NCBI GenBank assembly: GCA_905214525.1
Contig: CAJMMN010000028.1
Coordinates: 1 to 30,405, forward strand
DNA from: an uncultured bacterium
GTDB lineage: Bacteria; Actinomycetota; Coriobacteriia; Coriobacteriales; Coriobacteriaceae
DNA length: 30,405 nucleotides
Direction: 5' to 3'
The notes beneath the pieces are model-generated. The model was not told the DNA's origin. It ran no database searches and saw only the letters and a list, made by a program, of their open reading frames with translations. Positions within the stretch are counted from its first letter, which is position 1. The number at the start of each line of letters is the position of its first letter. Made by a program: the position numbers and the translations under genes. Shown here piece by piece: positions 14,767-22,707 of the stretch.

Positions 14767-15870
14767 ATGTCTAAGCCGCGTCGTCGTAAGCAGAAAAAGC
14801 AGGTTAAGCCCGAGCTCAAGCTCAGGCAGTTTGCCGCTACCGAGCTTTCCGACCAGCTTGCCGCCCAACCCTCCGCCGCCAATCTGCCGCGCTTTATGGT
14901 CGACACGGTTGCCGGCGCCTATGCACCCACCGATGCCGAGCTCATGATCGAGGGCTTTGGCGCCGCAGCCGCACGCCCCGTCACGCTGCGCGCCAACACG
15001 CTCAAGGCGACCGCCGAGGATATCGCCGCGGCGCTCGACGCAGCCGGCATCGCCCACCAAACCGTTGCCTGGTACCCAGACGCCTTCATCCTGCCCGAGG
15101 CCCAGGTTTCCGACCTGTGGGATCTCGACATCTATCGCGACGGCAAGATCTACCTGCAGAGCCTGTCGTCCATGATGCCGCCGCTCGTGCTGGGCGCCCA
15201 GGCCGGCGAGGACATCCTGGACATGTGCGCGGCCCCCGGCGGCAAGACGACGCAGATCGCCGCCCTCACCCAGGGACAGGCACACCTCACCGCCTGCGAG
15301 ATGAGTATTCCCCGCGCCGAAAAGCTCGAGGCCAACTTGGGCCGCCAGGGCGCCAAAAACGTGCCCGTCATGCGCATTGACGCGCGCGAGCTTGACGAGT
15401 TCTTCCGCTTTGACCGCATCCTGCTCGACGCCCCCTGCACCGGCACGGGCACCGTTATCAGCGGCAACGAGAAGAGTCTGCGCGGCCTCACCGAGCAGTT
15501 GCTGAGCAAGTGCGCCCGCTCGCAGCGAGCACTTCTGGACCGCGCCATGGGTGCCCTCAAACCGGGCGGTACGCTGGTCTATTCGACCTGTTCGATCTTG
15601 CCGCAAGAAAATGAGGATGCCCTGCAAGAGGCCCTCGACAAGCACATGGACTGCGAGCTCATCCCCCTTGACGGCACGCCGAGTGAAAGTGAGGCACGCC
15701 GCGCCCAGGAAGCTGGCGAGAAGCCGCGCATCGAGTCCAACGCCCTGACCGAGGCCATTGCCGCGGGTCAGGTATCGGCCATCGCCAACGGCCTGCCCGG
15801 CACGCTCACCATTCCGCCCAGCCGCGAATTTGAGGGCTTCTACATTGCCCTGATCCGAAAACGCAGCTAG
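14767..15870 (+). CDS. RNA m5C methyltransferase, RsmB/RsmF (NOL1/NOP2/Sun) family
   Basis: A 367-residue SAM-dependent enzyme expected to methylate cytosine C5 in rRNA or tRNA. The SAM-binding loop reads DMCAAPGGKT, followed by acidic positions at CEMS and RIDA. The two family cysteines are in DAPCTGTG and STCS. The basic N-terminal tail (SKPRRRKQKKQVK) suits RNA binding. The C-terminal ~100 residues include PPSREFEGFYIALI, typical of the family end. Substrate, and so RsmB versus RsmF, cannot be told from sequence alone. GGAAGGAAAG precedes the ATG. It is co-directional with the upstream synthetase, separated by the palindromic region. Confidence 0.9.
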   Translation: MSKPRRRKQKKQVKPELKLRQFAATELSDQLAAQPSAANLPRFMVDTVAGAYAPTDAELMIEGFGAAAARPVTLRANTLKATAEDIAAALDAAGIAHQTVAWYPDAFILPEAQVSDLWDLDIYRDGKIYLQSLSSMMPPLVLGAQAGEDILDMCAAPGGKTTQIAALTQGQAHLTACEMSIPRAEKLEANLGRQGAKNVPVMRIDARELDEFFRFDRILLDAPCTGTGTVISGNEKSLRGLTEQLLSKCARSQRALLDRAMGALKPGGTLVYSTCSILPQENEDALQEALDKHMDCELIPLDGTPSESEARRAQEAGEKPRIESNALTEAIAAGQVSAIANGLPGTLTIPPSREFEGFYIALIRKRS

Positions 15871-15894
15871 CGTACGGATCCAAAACTCAACAAG

Positions 15895-16065
15895 CTATCT
15901 CCGTGCGCGTTTGTCCTGCTGGTCGCGATGCTGTTTAAGCATCGCGCGCTCCTTGCGTTCGGCCCTTTTGCCCTTAATGGCCGTGACCACAAAGTAGATG
16001 ACCGCGGCGGCAACGATTGCGCCCACGCATAGGCCAATCGAGCCCAACATTGCCGAAAATTCCAT
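15895..16065 (-). CDS. Small single-pass membrane protein (56 aa)
   Basis: Short frame read from the sequence, with AGAGGTGA about 8 nt before the ATG. It starts MEFSAMLGSIGLCVGAIVAA and the hydrophobic stretch runs to about residue 30. The rest is strongly basic and helical (KGKRAERKERAMLKQHRDQQ, then DKRARR). This gives one N-terminal membrane helix and a positively charged cytoplasmic tail. I do not recognise a family. It sits between two plus-strand genes and is convergent with the methyltransferase gene, whose stop lies 24 bp away. The coherent membrane-plus-tail layout and the ribosome site support a real gene. Confidence 0.65.
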   Translation of the reverse strand: MEFSAMLGSIGLCVGAIVAAAVIYFVVTAIKGKRAERKERAMLKQHRDQQDKRARR

Positions 16066-16255
16066 ACCGCGTCACCTCTCTTTTAAACGGGACTTTCAAG
16101 ATAGCACCTCGATCCCCGCCACCACAGCTCCTTCACGTTCGCCGCCCTTCGGTCTAACGGAGGACGCGGCGGGGAAAAATCAACTCGTCAAACGATTTAG
16201 CAAGCACAACGCTGCCGGCACCCTGCCGGCCGTCATCACATAGAATCGAGCCTCC

Positions 16256-17347
16256 ATGGATACCCTCAACGATCTAAATGAGCGCGTCGACGCCTTCGTC
16301 GGCACCAGCTCCTTCGACACGCCTGCCGCGGCAAACGACCAAGCCCCCATCGATGTGCCCGCCGAGGTTCACGAGGACATTGTCGCCTCGGTCGATTTCT
16401 CCGAGGTCGAGCTCGCAGACGAGTTCACCGAACCCCAGGTAGCCGTGACCCCCAACGGACTGCTTCCCATGGAGCCGCTGCCCATCGACGGGCGCCTGCG
16501 CAAGGCGGCCCTTCGCATGCCTGACGAGATTGAGGAGGCCAGCGGCTTCACGCTCTTCGGCCGTCGTATCAAATCGCTCATCTACACCACCGACGTCGCG
16601 GTCATCCGCAACTCCAATGCCGATGCCGTCTTTGCCGTTTACCCCTTCACGCCGCAGCCGGCCATTACGCAGGCACTGTTGACCGTCGCCGAGTGCCCGG
16701 TCTTTGTAGGCGTGGGCGGCGGAACTACGACCGGTAAGCGCTCCGTTCAGATGGCAGCCGTCTCCGAGATGCAGGGCGCGGCGGGCTGTGTGGTCAACTC
16801 CCCCGCTACTGCCGAGATGGTCGAGCACATCACCAACATCGCCGACATCCCCGTCATCGCCACGGTCGTACGTTGCGACGACGATGCTCACGCAAAGGTG
16901 CGCGCCGGCGCCAAGATTCTTAACATCGCCGCCGGCAAAAACACGCCGCAGGTCCTGCGTGAACTGCGCGAGCACTATCCCAACCTGCCGCTCATCGCGC
17001 CGGGCGGCAAGACGCCCGAGAGCATCCGCGAGACCATCGCCGCCGGCGCCAACGCCATCATCTGGACGCCGCCTTCGGCACAGCAGCTACAGACCGACAT
17101 GATGCAGCGTTATCGCAAGATGAAGGAAGACGCCACGCCCGTTATCTCGCGCGACGATGTGCCCATTATCGACCAGGTCGCCGCCGCCGAAGTCAGCCAG
17201 GTCGAGAACATGAATCCCGACGTGCCGATTCCCGACGAGGTCATCGAGCGCGTCGCTTCGATCCACGAGCGCGTCGAGGAGCGTCGCGCCAACCGCGGGC
17301 TCAAGCCCTCACTGCACGGCTTTTTCTTCCGAGGAAAGAAACGCTAG
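16256..17347 (+). CDS. TIM-barrel-like protein of unknown function
   Basis: A 363-residue protein. The first ~75 residues are acidic and probably flexible. The core (about 80-285) alternates strands and helices in a beta/alpha-barrel pattern with glycine-rich strand ends: FVGVGGGTTTGKRS, KILNIAAGKNTPQVL, PLIAPGGKTPESI and AGANAIIWTPP. The last resembles phosphate-binding turns of KDPG-aldolase-like or ThiG-like barrels. I cannot name the reaction. The C-terminus is helical and ends with basic residues (FFFRGKKR). There is no Shine-Dalgarno site before the ATG; a TAGAAT hexamer about 18 nt upstream suggests a very short leader. A strong hairpin terminator follows. Confidence 0.72.
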   Translation: MDTLNDLNERVDAFVGTSSFDTPAAANDQAPIDVPAEVHEDIVASVDFSEVELADEFTEPQVAVTPNGLLPMEPLPIDGRLRKAALRMPDEIEEASGFTLFGRRIKSLIYTTDVAVIRNSNADAVFAVYPFTPQPAITQALLTVAECPVFVGVGGGTTTGKRSVQMAAVSEMQGAAGCVVNSPATAEMVEHITNIADIPVIATVVRCDDDAHAKVRAGAKILNIAAGKNTPQVLRELREHYPNLPLIAPGGKTPESIRETIAAGANAIIWTPPSAQQLQTDMMQRYRKMKEDATPVISRDDVPIIDQVAAAEVSQVENMNPDVPIPDEVIERVASIHERVEERRANRGLKPSLHGFFFRGKKR

Positions 17348-17358
17348 CAAAACATCTT

Positions 17359-17391
17359 GGCCCGCCCCACAAACGTGAGGCGGGCCGTTTT
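17359..17391 (+). terminator. Rho-independent terminator
   Basis: GGCCCGCC (17359-17366) pairs with GGCGGGCC (17379-17386), extended by CAC/GTG, and is followed by GTTTTC. Lying between convergent genes, it may also serve the DegV gene on the minus strand, where GATGTTTTGC follows. Confidence 0.8.
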
Positions 17392-17427
17392 CGTTTGAGC
17401 AATCATGCAGCGATGTGATGGGGCAAA

Positions 17428-18318
17428 TTAATCCACGCGCTTGTCGCCCATAAAGAAGAGCGCCACCGTACCAGGTCCGGTATGCGAGCCAATCAGAGTA
17501 CCGATGTTATTGATCTCAATCTTGCCTTTAAGCTGCGGAACCTGTTTCTCAATCAGCGCCGCAACTGCCTCGGCATCCTCGCGGCACGCCGAGTGCGACA
17601 TGATGCACTTACCCGAATAATCCGCACCGTCCTGCACGTGTGCCATCATGGTCTGAGCCATCTCGGAAATCGCGCGCTTCTTAGTGCGAATCTTCTCACG
17701 TGGCGACAGCCCACCTTCGCAATCGACCGTCATAAGCGGGCAAATCTTAAGCGCCGTGCCGATGATCGCGCTCGCAGCCGAAATGCGACCGCCGCGCAGG
17801 TAGCTCGACAGATCGGTCGAGAAGAACCAGTGGTGCAGGTTGAGCTTGTGCTCCTCGATCCAGGCAGCCGTCTCGTCGAGTGAAGCCCCGCTATCGCGCA
17901 CGTCGGCGGCACATTCCGCCAGCAGGCCAAAGCCCGAAGACGCCGCCAGCGAATCGACGACGCGCACCTTGCCGCCCTGGGGATAGCGATCCGCGAGCAT
18001 CTGCGCCGCAACGCAGGCCGATCCATACGTGCCCGAAATACCCGACGACAACGTCAGGTGCAGCACGTCTTTGCCCTCGGCAACAAGCGGCTCCCAAAAC
18101 TCCTCGTACTCACCCACGCTCACCTGAGACGCCTTGGGCATGGCGCCCGCGGATATCTGGGCAAAAAACTCGTCCGGCGTAATCGACTGATACAGATCGT
18201 CCGCATAGACAACATCGTCGATCTCGTAATGAAAACACACGACAGGGATATTGCGCGATTCAAAGAACTCCCGAGTTCGATCGGCGGCGGATTCACAGGT
18301 CAGGACAAAATCACTCAT
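17428..18318 (-). CDS. DegV family fatty-acid-binding protein
   Basis: 296 residues from ATG 18318, which has AAGGAG about 6 nt upstream; the open frame continues to 18489 but that part lacks support. DegV proteins bind one fatty acid between two domains, and some act as FakB partners of a fatty acid kinase. Family marks are the N-terminal LTCESAADRT (equivalent to the usual TDSTADL), KASQVSVGEYEEF, LSSGISGTYGSA, the LRGGRIS loop and the C-terminal IGSHTGPGTVALFF. No fakA-like kinase is in the window, so the partner is unknown. AT-rich DNA upstream probably carries the promoter. Confidence 0.9.
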   Translation of the reverse strand: MSDFVLTCESAADRTREFFESRNIPVVCFHYEIDDVVYADDLYQSITPDEFFAQISAGAMPKASQVSVGEYEEFWEPLVAEGKDVLHLTLSSGISGTYGSACVAAQMLADRYPQGGKVRVVDSLAASSGFGLLAECAADVRDSGASLDETAAWIEEHKLNLHHWFFSTDLSSYLRGGRISAASAIIGTALKICPLMTVDCEGGLSPREKIRTKKRAISEMAQTMMAHVQDGADYSGKCIMSHSACREDAEAVAALIEKQVPQLKGKIEINNIGTLIGSHTGPGTVALFFMGDKRVD

Positions 18319-18636
18319 ATGAGGCTCCTTACGTATAGTTATAAAAATTATCGCACAGCAAGCATAAATACGGTACAAATGTCCACTATTTACCAAATAG
18401 AGCCAAAGGTGGTGAACATCTTTACCGTCATCATCTCTATCGATCCCGGAGGCATACGTCTGTAAAAACGACCCTACGTCTCCACCCAACCGCCATATCT
18501 ACCTCAACTAAATCGATTTACCAAACCGTTCGGCCAACAATTCGACCTCCCACCCCCAATCGAAACAAAAGCGGCGCATACTGATAAACGTTTGACGCTG
18601 TTTATCAGTTTTACCAACCCCATCGGAAGGTGTTTC
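18319..18636. other. Divergent intergenic region between the DegV gene and fbp
   Basis: About 318 bp without a supported gene. The DegV side is AT-rich (GATAAT at 18352-18347 and CTATAC at 18338-18333 on the minus strand) and likely holds its promoter, but no convincing -35/-10 pair stands out. The fbp side carries a perfect inverted repeat at 18580-18609. Small open frames here have no recognisable character. Confidence 0.5.
18580..18609 (+). promoter_or_regulatory. Perfect inverted repeat upstream of fbp
   Basis: The arms ACTGATAAAC and GTTTATCAGT are exact complements around a 10-nt spacer that contains TTTGACG. It ends 27 nt before the fbp start codon. It could be an operator for a dimeric regulator or an RNA hairpin in the leader; TTTTACC follows, but this is a poor terminator. 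Confidence 0.55.
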
Positions 18637-20553
18637 ATGGTCGCATTCGATCGCAATCCGCAAGACTTCAAGTATCTGCGCCTGCTGTCGAAACAATTTC
18701 CCACCGAGCAATCCGCGTTTACCGAGATCATCAATCTCTCGGCCATCCTCAACCTGCCCAAAGGCACCGAGCATTTTATGAGCGACGTGCATGGCGAGTA
18801 CGAAGCCTTTATGCACATCCTCAACAACTGCTCGGGCGTCGTGCGCGAGCATGTCGACGAGATTTTTGGCGACACGCTTTCCTTTGACGAAAAGGGCGAG
18901 CTGTGCACGCTCATCTACTACCCGCACGAGAAGATCGAGCTGGTCCGCAGCCAGCGCGAGGACTCGCCCACCTGGTACAAGACGATGCTTGACCAACTCA
19001 TTATGGTTGCCCGCTCGCTTTCGAGCCGTTATACGCGCTCCAAGGTGCGTAAGGCCATCCCACGCGATTACGCCTATATCATCGACGAGCTGCTGCACAC
19101 GCACCCGGACGAGAACAACTATCGCGTGCGCTATCACGAGCGCATCGTGGAGTCCATCCTGGAGACCGCAAGCGCCGACGACTTTATCGAGTCGCTTGCC
19201 TCGCTCATCAAGCGCCTGGCCGTCGACCACCTGCACCTGGTGGGCGACATCTTCGACCGCGGTGGCGGCGCGGCCAAGATTATGGACCGCCTGCTCACCT
19301 ACCATTCGCTCGACATCCAGTGGGGCAACCACGACCTGCTGTGGATGGGCGCTGCGGCCGGTGAGCCCGCCTGCATCGCCACGGTGCTGCGCAACAACCT
19401 ACGCTACGACAACTACGAGATCCTGGAGAACGACTACGGCATCTCGCTGCGTGAGCTTGTCGCCTTTGCCGATGCCACCTACACCGACGGTGAGCCCATC
19501 ACCCCGCTGATCAAGGCCATCAACGTGCTGCTCTTTAAGCTCGAGGGCCAGATTATCCAGCGCCACCCCGAGTTCGATATGACCGACCGCCTGTTACTCG
19601 ACAAAATCGATCACGACACCGGCACGGTCACGCTCGCCGACGGCAGTGTGTGGCCGCTCACGACCAACGACTTCCCCACCGTCGACCCGGCGGACCCCTA
19701 TACGCTCACGCCCCAGGAGCAGCACATCATCGACAAGCTCGTGTCCGAGTTTGTCACCGCCGATCACCTGCATCGCCATATCGATTTCCTCTATTCCCAC
19801 GGCTCGATGTACAAGGTCGCCAACGGCAACCTGCTGTTCCATGGCTGCGTGCCGCTCAACGAAGACGGCACCTTTAGCAGCATGAACTGTCTGGGCACCT
19901 GGCACGCTGGCCGCGATTATCTCGATTTTTGCGACCACATCGCCCGCCGCGCCTGGCGCGTGGGCGACCGCGACGCCCTCGACTGGATGTGGTACCTGTG
20001 GATTGGCTTTAACTCACCCGCCAGCGGACGCCTGGTGCGTACCTTTGAGCGCGCCTATATCGCCGATAAGAGCACCTGGGTCGAGCCGATGGACCCGTAC
20101 TTTACGCTTACCAAGTCGCCCTCGGTCTGCGATGACATCATGCGCGAGTTTGGCGTCGTGCCCATGGCATGTTCACCGACCGGCCACATCATCAACGGCC
20201 ACACGCCCGTTAAAACCACCAAGGGCGAGCAGCCCATCCGCGCCGAGGGCAAGCTGCTGGTCATCGATGGCGGCTTCTGCCGCGCTTACCATCCCAAGAC
20301 GGGTATCGCCGGCTATACGCTCATCTCGAGCTCGCGCGGCTGCCGCCTCAAGTCGCACCGGGCCTTTACGACGGTTGCCGAGGCACTCACGCGCAACGTG
20401 GACATCGAAAGCGAGACCAACCGCTTTGACGAGGCCGACCGTCGCCGCATGGTGAGCGACACCGATTCCGGTGTCAAGATCCGCAGCCAGATCCAGGACC
20501 TGCGCCAGCTGCTCGATGCATATAGAAACGGTGCTATCGAGGAGCGCGCCTAG
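18637..20553 (+). CDS. fbp: Fructose-1,6-bisphosphatase, class III
   Basis: 638 residues from ATG 18637, with GGAAGG 6 nt upstream. It hydrolyses fructose 1,6-bisphosphate to fructose 6-phosphate, the committed step of gluconeogenesis. This is the large Firmicutes-type (FBPase_2) enzyme, unrelated to the class I and II enzymes. Metallophosphatase motifs are in order: FMSDVHGEYEAF, VGDIFDRGG, QWGNHDLLWMGA, and near the end NGHTPVK and LLVIDGGFC. Length fits the family (about 640-670). The perfect inverted repeat 27 nt upstream may mediate control by carbon supply. A GtrA-family gene follows after about 80 nt on the same strand and may be co-transcribed. Confidence 0.95.
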   Translation: MVAFDRNPQDFKYLRLLSKQFPTEQSAFTEIINLSAILNLPKGTEHFMSDVHGEYEAFMHILNNCSGVVREHVDEIFGDTLSFDEKGELCTLIYYPHEKIELVRSQREDSPTWYKTMLDQLIMVARSLSSRYTRSKVRKAIPRDYAYIIDELLHTHPDENNYRVRYHERIVESILETASADDFIESLASLIKRLAVDHLHLVGDIFDRGGGAAKIMDRLLTYHSLDIQWGNHDLLWMGAAAGEPACIATVLRNNLRYDNYEILENDYGISLRELVAFADATYTDGEPITPLIKAINVLLFKLEGQIIQRHPEFDMTDRLLLDKIDHDTGTVTLADGSVWPLTTNDFPTVDPADPYTLTPQEQHIIDKLVSEFVTADHLHRHIDFLYSHGSMYKVANGNLLFHGCVPLNEDGTFSSMNCLGTWHAGRDYLDFCDHIARRAWRVGDRDALDWMWYLWIGFNSPASGRLVRTFERAYIADKSTWVEPMDPYFTLTKSPSVCDDIMREFGVVPMACSPTGHIINGHTPVKTTKGEQPIRAEGKLLVIDGGFCRAYHPKTGIAGYTLISSSRGCRLKSHRAFTTVAEALTRNVDIESETNRFDEADRRRMVSDTDSGVKIRSQIQDLRQLLDAYRNGAIEERA

Positions 20554-20600
20554 CTCCACCCGTGGGGATTGGCTAAACTTGCTGAGTTTGTCATCCCCGC

Positions 20601-20614
20601 GGCGCTTCGGCGCC
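20601..20614 (+). promoter_or_regulatory. UUCG-loop hairpin before the first GtrA gene
   Basis: GGCGC-TTCG-GCGCC is a very stable tetraloop hairpin located 17 nt before the GtrA start codon. No T-tract follows. It could modulate read-through or translation between fbp and the GtrA gene. Confidence 0.4.
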
Positions 20615-20631
20615 AGCTTAAGGCAGGTACC

Positions 20632-21027
20632 ATGCAAAAGCTCCTTGCGCAGATCATGAAATTTGGCGTCGTCGGTGTCATTGCCACGGTCATCGACTTT
20701 GGCATTATGAATCTGCTCCACTACGGTCTGGGCCTCAACATCCTAATCGCCAACACCAGCGGCTTTATCATCTCACTCATCTTTAACTACCTCGCCAGCA
20801 TGAAGTACGTGTTTGCGCACAAGGAGGGCATGAGCCGCCGCCGCGAGTTCATTATCTTTGTCGTGCTGTCCGTGATCGGCCTGGTACTCAACGACGCTAT
20901 CGTGTTGACACTCAACGCCGGTCTGGGACTCGAGGCCAATATCGCCAAGATCTGCGCCACCGCGCTTGTCATGGTCTACAACTTTGTGACCCGAAAGATC
21001 TTCCTGGAAGGCGACGAGACCAAGTAA
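20632..21027 (+). CDS. GtrA family membrane protein, paralogue 1
   Basis: 131 residues from ATG 20632 (AAGGCAGG just upstream; the frame opens earlier at 20569 by TTG). GtrA proteins are small four-helix membrane proteins thought to help move lipid-linked sugars across the membrane. Four hydrophobic segments are visible at about residues 10-30, 38-58, 72-92 and 99-117. The family signature is seen in QIMKFGVVGVIATVIDF and YLASMKYVFAHKEG. It resembles the second copy downstream, including the loop EGMSR(R/K)(R/K)EF and LSVIGL.LND, so the two arose by duplication. No glycosyltransferase is adjacent, so the cargo is unknown. Confidence 0.85.
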   Translation: MQKLLAQIMKFGVVGVIATVIDFGIMNLLHYGLGLNILIANTSGFIISLIFNYLASMKYVFAHKEGMSRRREFIIFVVLSVIGLVLNDAIVLTLNAGLGLEANIAKICATALVMVYNFVTRKIFLEGDETK

Positions 21028-21109
21028 CTCGCAACCTTACAGCTTTACGATGCCCACGGATGACGCACGTCGAGCGCTGTGTCGTTCGTGGGCTTTGCTC
21101 GTTTACGGG

Positions 21110-21148
21110 CAAATTTTCAACGTTTGCGGATTAGCTCTTGAAAATTTG
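21110..21148 (+). promoter_or_regulatory. Inverted repeat between the two GtrA genes
   Basis: CAAATTTTCAA (21110-21120) is perfectly complementary to TTGAAAATTTG (21138-21148) across a 17-nt spacer. It lies about 100 bp before the second GtrA gene. A TAAAGT hexamer near 21200, with TTACGT 17 nt before it, could be the promoter, placing the dyad upstream as a possible operator. Confidence 0.45.
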
Positions 21149-21245
21149 GCGAGTTCGTATAGTTCTTGGCAAGGACCTTACGTTTCCCTTGCAAAAGCTC
21201 TAAAGTATCCTCTGCTCGATTCATCAACGCATTGGATGTGATTAC

Positions 21246-21653
21246 GTGCGCAAGGCACTGGCACAACCTCATACCAAGCAGTTCCTCAAGTTCGCTGTCG
21301 TGGGTCTCATCTCCTTTGGCATCGACTGGGGTATGCTCATTGCGCTCGTCGAGCTGTTTCACCTCGACTTTTTGATGAGCACCACGGTCTCGTTTACCAC
21401 GTCCGTCGTGGTCAACTACTGGCTCAGCATGAAGTACGTGTTCGACCATCGCGAGGGCATGAGCCGCAAGCGCGAGTTCACGATCTTCACCATCCTGTCG
21501 GTGATCGGCCTGGGCCTCAACGACCTGTACATGTTTGTGGGCGTCACGTTTTTGAGCATCGGCTACCAGGCCATGAAGGCCATCGCCACGTTCCTCGTCA
21601 CCTGGTACAACTACTTCAGCCGCCGCTTCTTCCTCGAGGGCGCACGGTCGTAG
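21246..21653 (+). CDS. GtrA family membrane protein, paralogue 2
   Basis: 135 residues from GTG 21246; the ribosome site is weak (GGATGTGA). Four membrane segments at about residues 13-35, 43-60, 75-95 and 102-120. Motifs KFAVVGLISFGIDWGM and YWLSMKYVFDHREGMSR mark the family and closely match paralogue 1. It differs more in the second and fourth helices. The 218-bp spacer between the copies contains an inverted repeat and possible promoter, so this copy may be regulated separately. A perfect terminator follows. Confidence 0.85.
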   Translation: MRKALAQPHTKQFLKFAVVGLISFGIDWGMLIALVELFHLDFLMSTTVSFTTSVVVNYWLSMKYVFDHREGMSRKREFTIFTILSVIGLGLNDLYMFVGVTFLSIGYQAMKAIATFLVTWYNYFSRRFFLEGARS

Positions 21654-21679
21654 TCGATTCGCTATTTGCTTGAATGTAT

Positions 21680-21714
21680 AACCGGTTGGAATTCCCATTC
21701 CAACCGGTTTTTTT
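21680..21714 (+). terminator. Rho-independent terminator after the GtrA genes
   Basis: A perfect 13-bp stem, AACCGGTTGGAAT (21680-21692) with its complement (21697-21709), closes a TCCC loop and runs straight into seven T residues. Confidence 0.93.
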
Positions 21715-21753
21715 GTTTGCCGAAAGACCCGGCGACCCAGTCCCATTCGCATG

Positions 21754-21794
21754 AAAAACAGGCGGCCCGGATGTCTGTCGGAACCGCCCGTTTG
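21754..21794 (-). terminator. Rho-independent terminator after the DUF4430 genes
   Basis: On the minus strand AACGGGCGG pairs with CCGCCTGTT (one G-T pair) and is followed by TTTTT. It lies about 20 nt after the stop codon of the smaller DUF4430 gene. Confidence 0.65.
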
Positions 21795-21813
21795 GTGCGA
21801 TATGTCGAGGCCT

Positions 21814-22698
21814 CTAGCCTGTAACGTAATACCAGACCACGTTGTCGCCGTTGGAGAGAACGTAGTTGCTGCAGGCCGTCATGGGCGTTGTGCCGTTGAC
21901 GGAGTACATCCAGCCACTCGTGCCGCCGTACTGTTTCTCGGCCAAACCGCCAATCGCGGAGACATACGTGCCGTACGACGAGCCATGTGCGTTGACAGAA
22001 AGGCCCAGCGCGCACAGGGCATCGTAGACGGTAGCACCTTCGTCAAAGGTAAAGGTGCCACCAGAGGACACAGGATTGCCCACGGCGCTCGATGTGACCG
22101 AAACCGTTACCGTTACGTAGTTGGACTCCTGCGAGCCGCCCTGACCGCCCGAGGGAGCGCTTCCGCCATTAGAGCTGGAGGCTCCATCAGACGACTGACC
22201 GCCGCCCGAAGAAGCACCGCCAGACACATTGGAAGTATCGCCGGCTCCCGTATTCTGGGCAGCGGATTTATCTCCAGACTTCTTGCCGTCCCGTCCATCG
22301 GACTTCTTGCTATCCGAGCTTTTATCCGATTCCTTGTTTGAAGACTCGGAATCGTCCTTGGACTCATCCTTTGCGTCATTCGATGACTTGGAATCCTTGG
22401 AACTGGCCTCGCCCGAAGTCGTAGTCGAGCCAGACGCCTTGGTGTCCTTGGTGACGACGCTCTCCCCCGTCACGGTCTGAATGATCCAGTCGATGGACCA
22501 GGCACCGCTTGTGGAAGGATGGACGAAACCCAGCGAGACGACGATCAGAATGGTGCACGCGGCAGTCAGAACGCCAAGGAGCGCCTTGCGACGAGGAGCG
22601 GACGCCGCCGAAGCGGCGCCCTTTTGCTTTGCATCGTCGAACTGAATGAACGATGAATCTGGTTGCTTGGGGTCAGCGTCCTTGGATTTATTGGACAC
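21814..22698 (-). CDS. Membrane-anchored DUF4430 protein, probable cobalamin-binding surface protein
   Basis: About 294 residues if it starts at GTG 22698, which has AGGTGAGG just upstream; GTG 22707, directly after the upstream stop codon, is an alternative. Order of parts: a charged N-terminal tail, one membrane helix (about 41-60, KALLGVLTAACTILIVVSLG), a low-complexity linker rich in Ser, Lys, Asp and Gly (about 80-195), then a DUF4430 domain (about 200-294) with GGTFTFDEGATVYDAL, GTSGWMYSVNG and the final NGDNVVWYYV. DUF4430 resembles the beta-domain of transcobalamin. The gene is tightly coupled to the larger DUF4430 gene, so the upstream cobalamin riboswitch should control both. It may receive the vitamin from its larger partner, which is inference. 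Confidence 0.82.
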   Translation of the reverse strand: MSNKSKDADPKQPDSSFIQFDDAKQKGAASAASAPRRKALLGVLTAACTILIVVSLGFVHPSTSGAWSIDWIIQTVTGESVVTKDTKASGSTTTSGEASSKDSKSSNDAKDESKDDSESSNKESDKSSDSKKSDGRDGKKSGDKSAAQNTGAGDTSNVSGGASSGGGQSSDGASSSNGGSAPSGGQGGSQESNYVTVTVSVTSSAVGNPVSSGGTFTFDEGATVYDALCALGLSVNAHGSSYGTYVSAIGGLAEKQYGGTSGWMYSVNGTTPMTACSNYVLSNGDNVVWYYVTG

Positions 22699-22707
22699 AG
22701 CCCTCAC

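Noticed and set aside
21050..21241. 63-codon plus-strand frame between the GtrA genes
   Set aside because: It has no ribosome site, contains the 11-bp dyad and the likely promoter, and shows no membrane or domain pattern.
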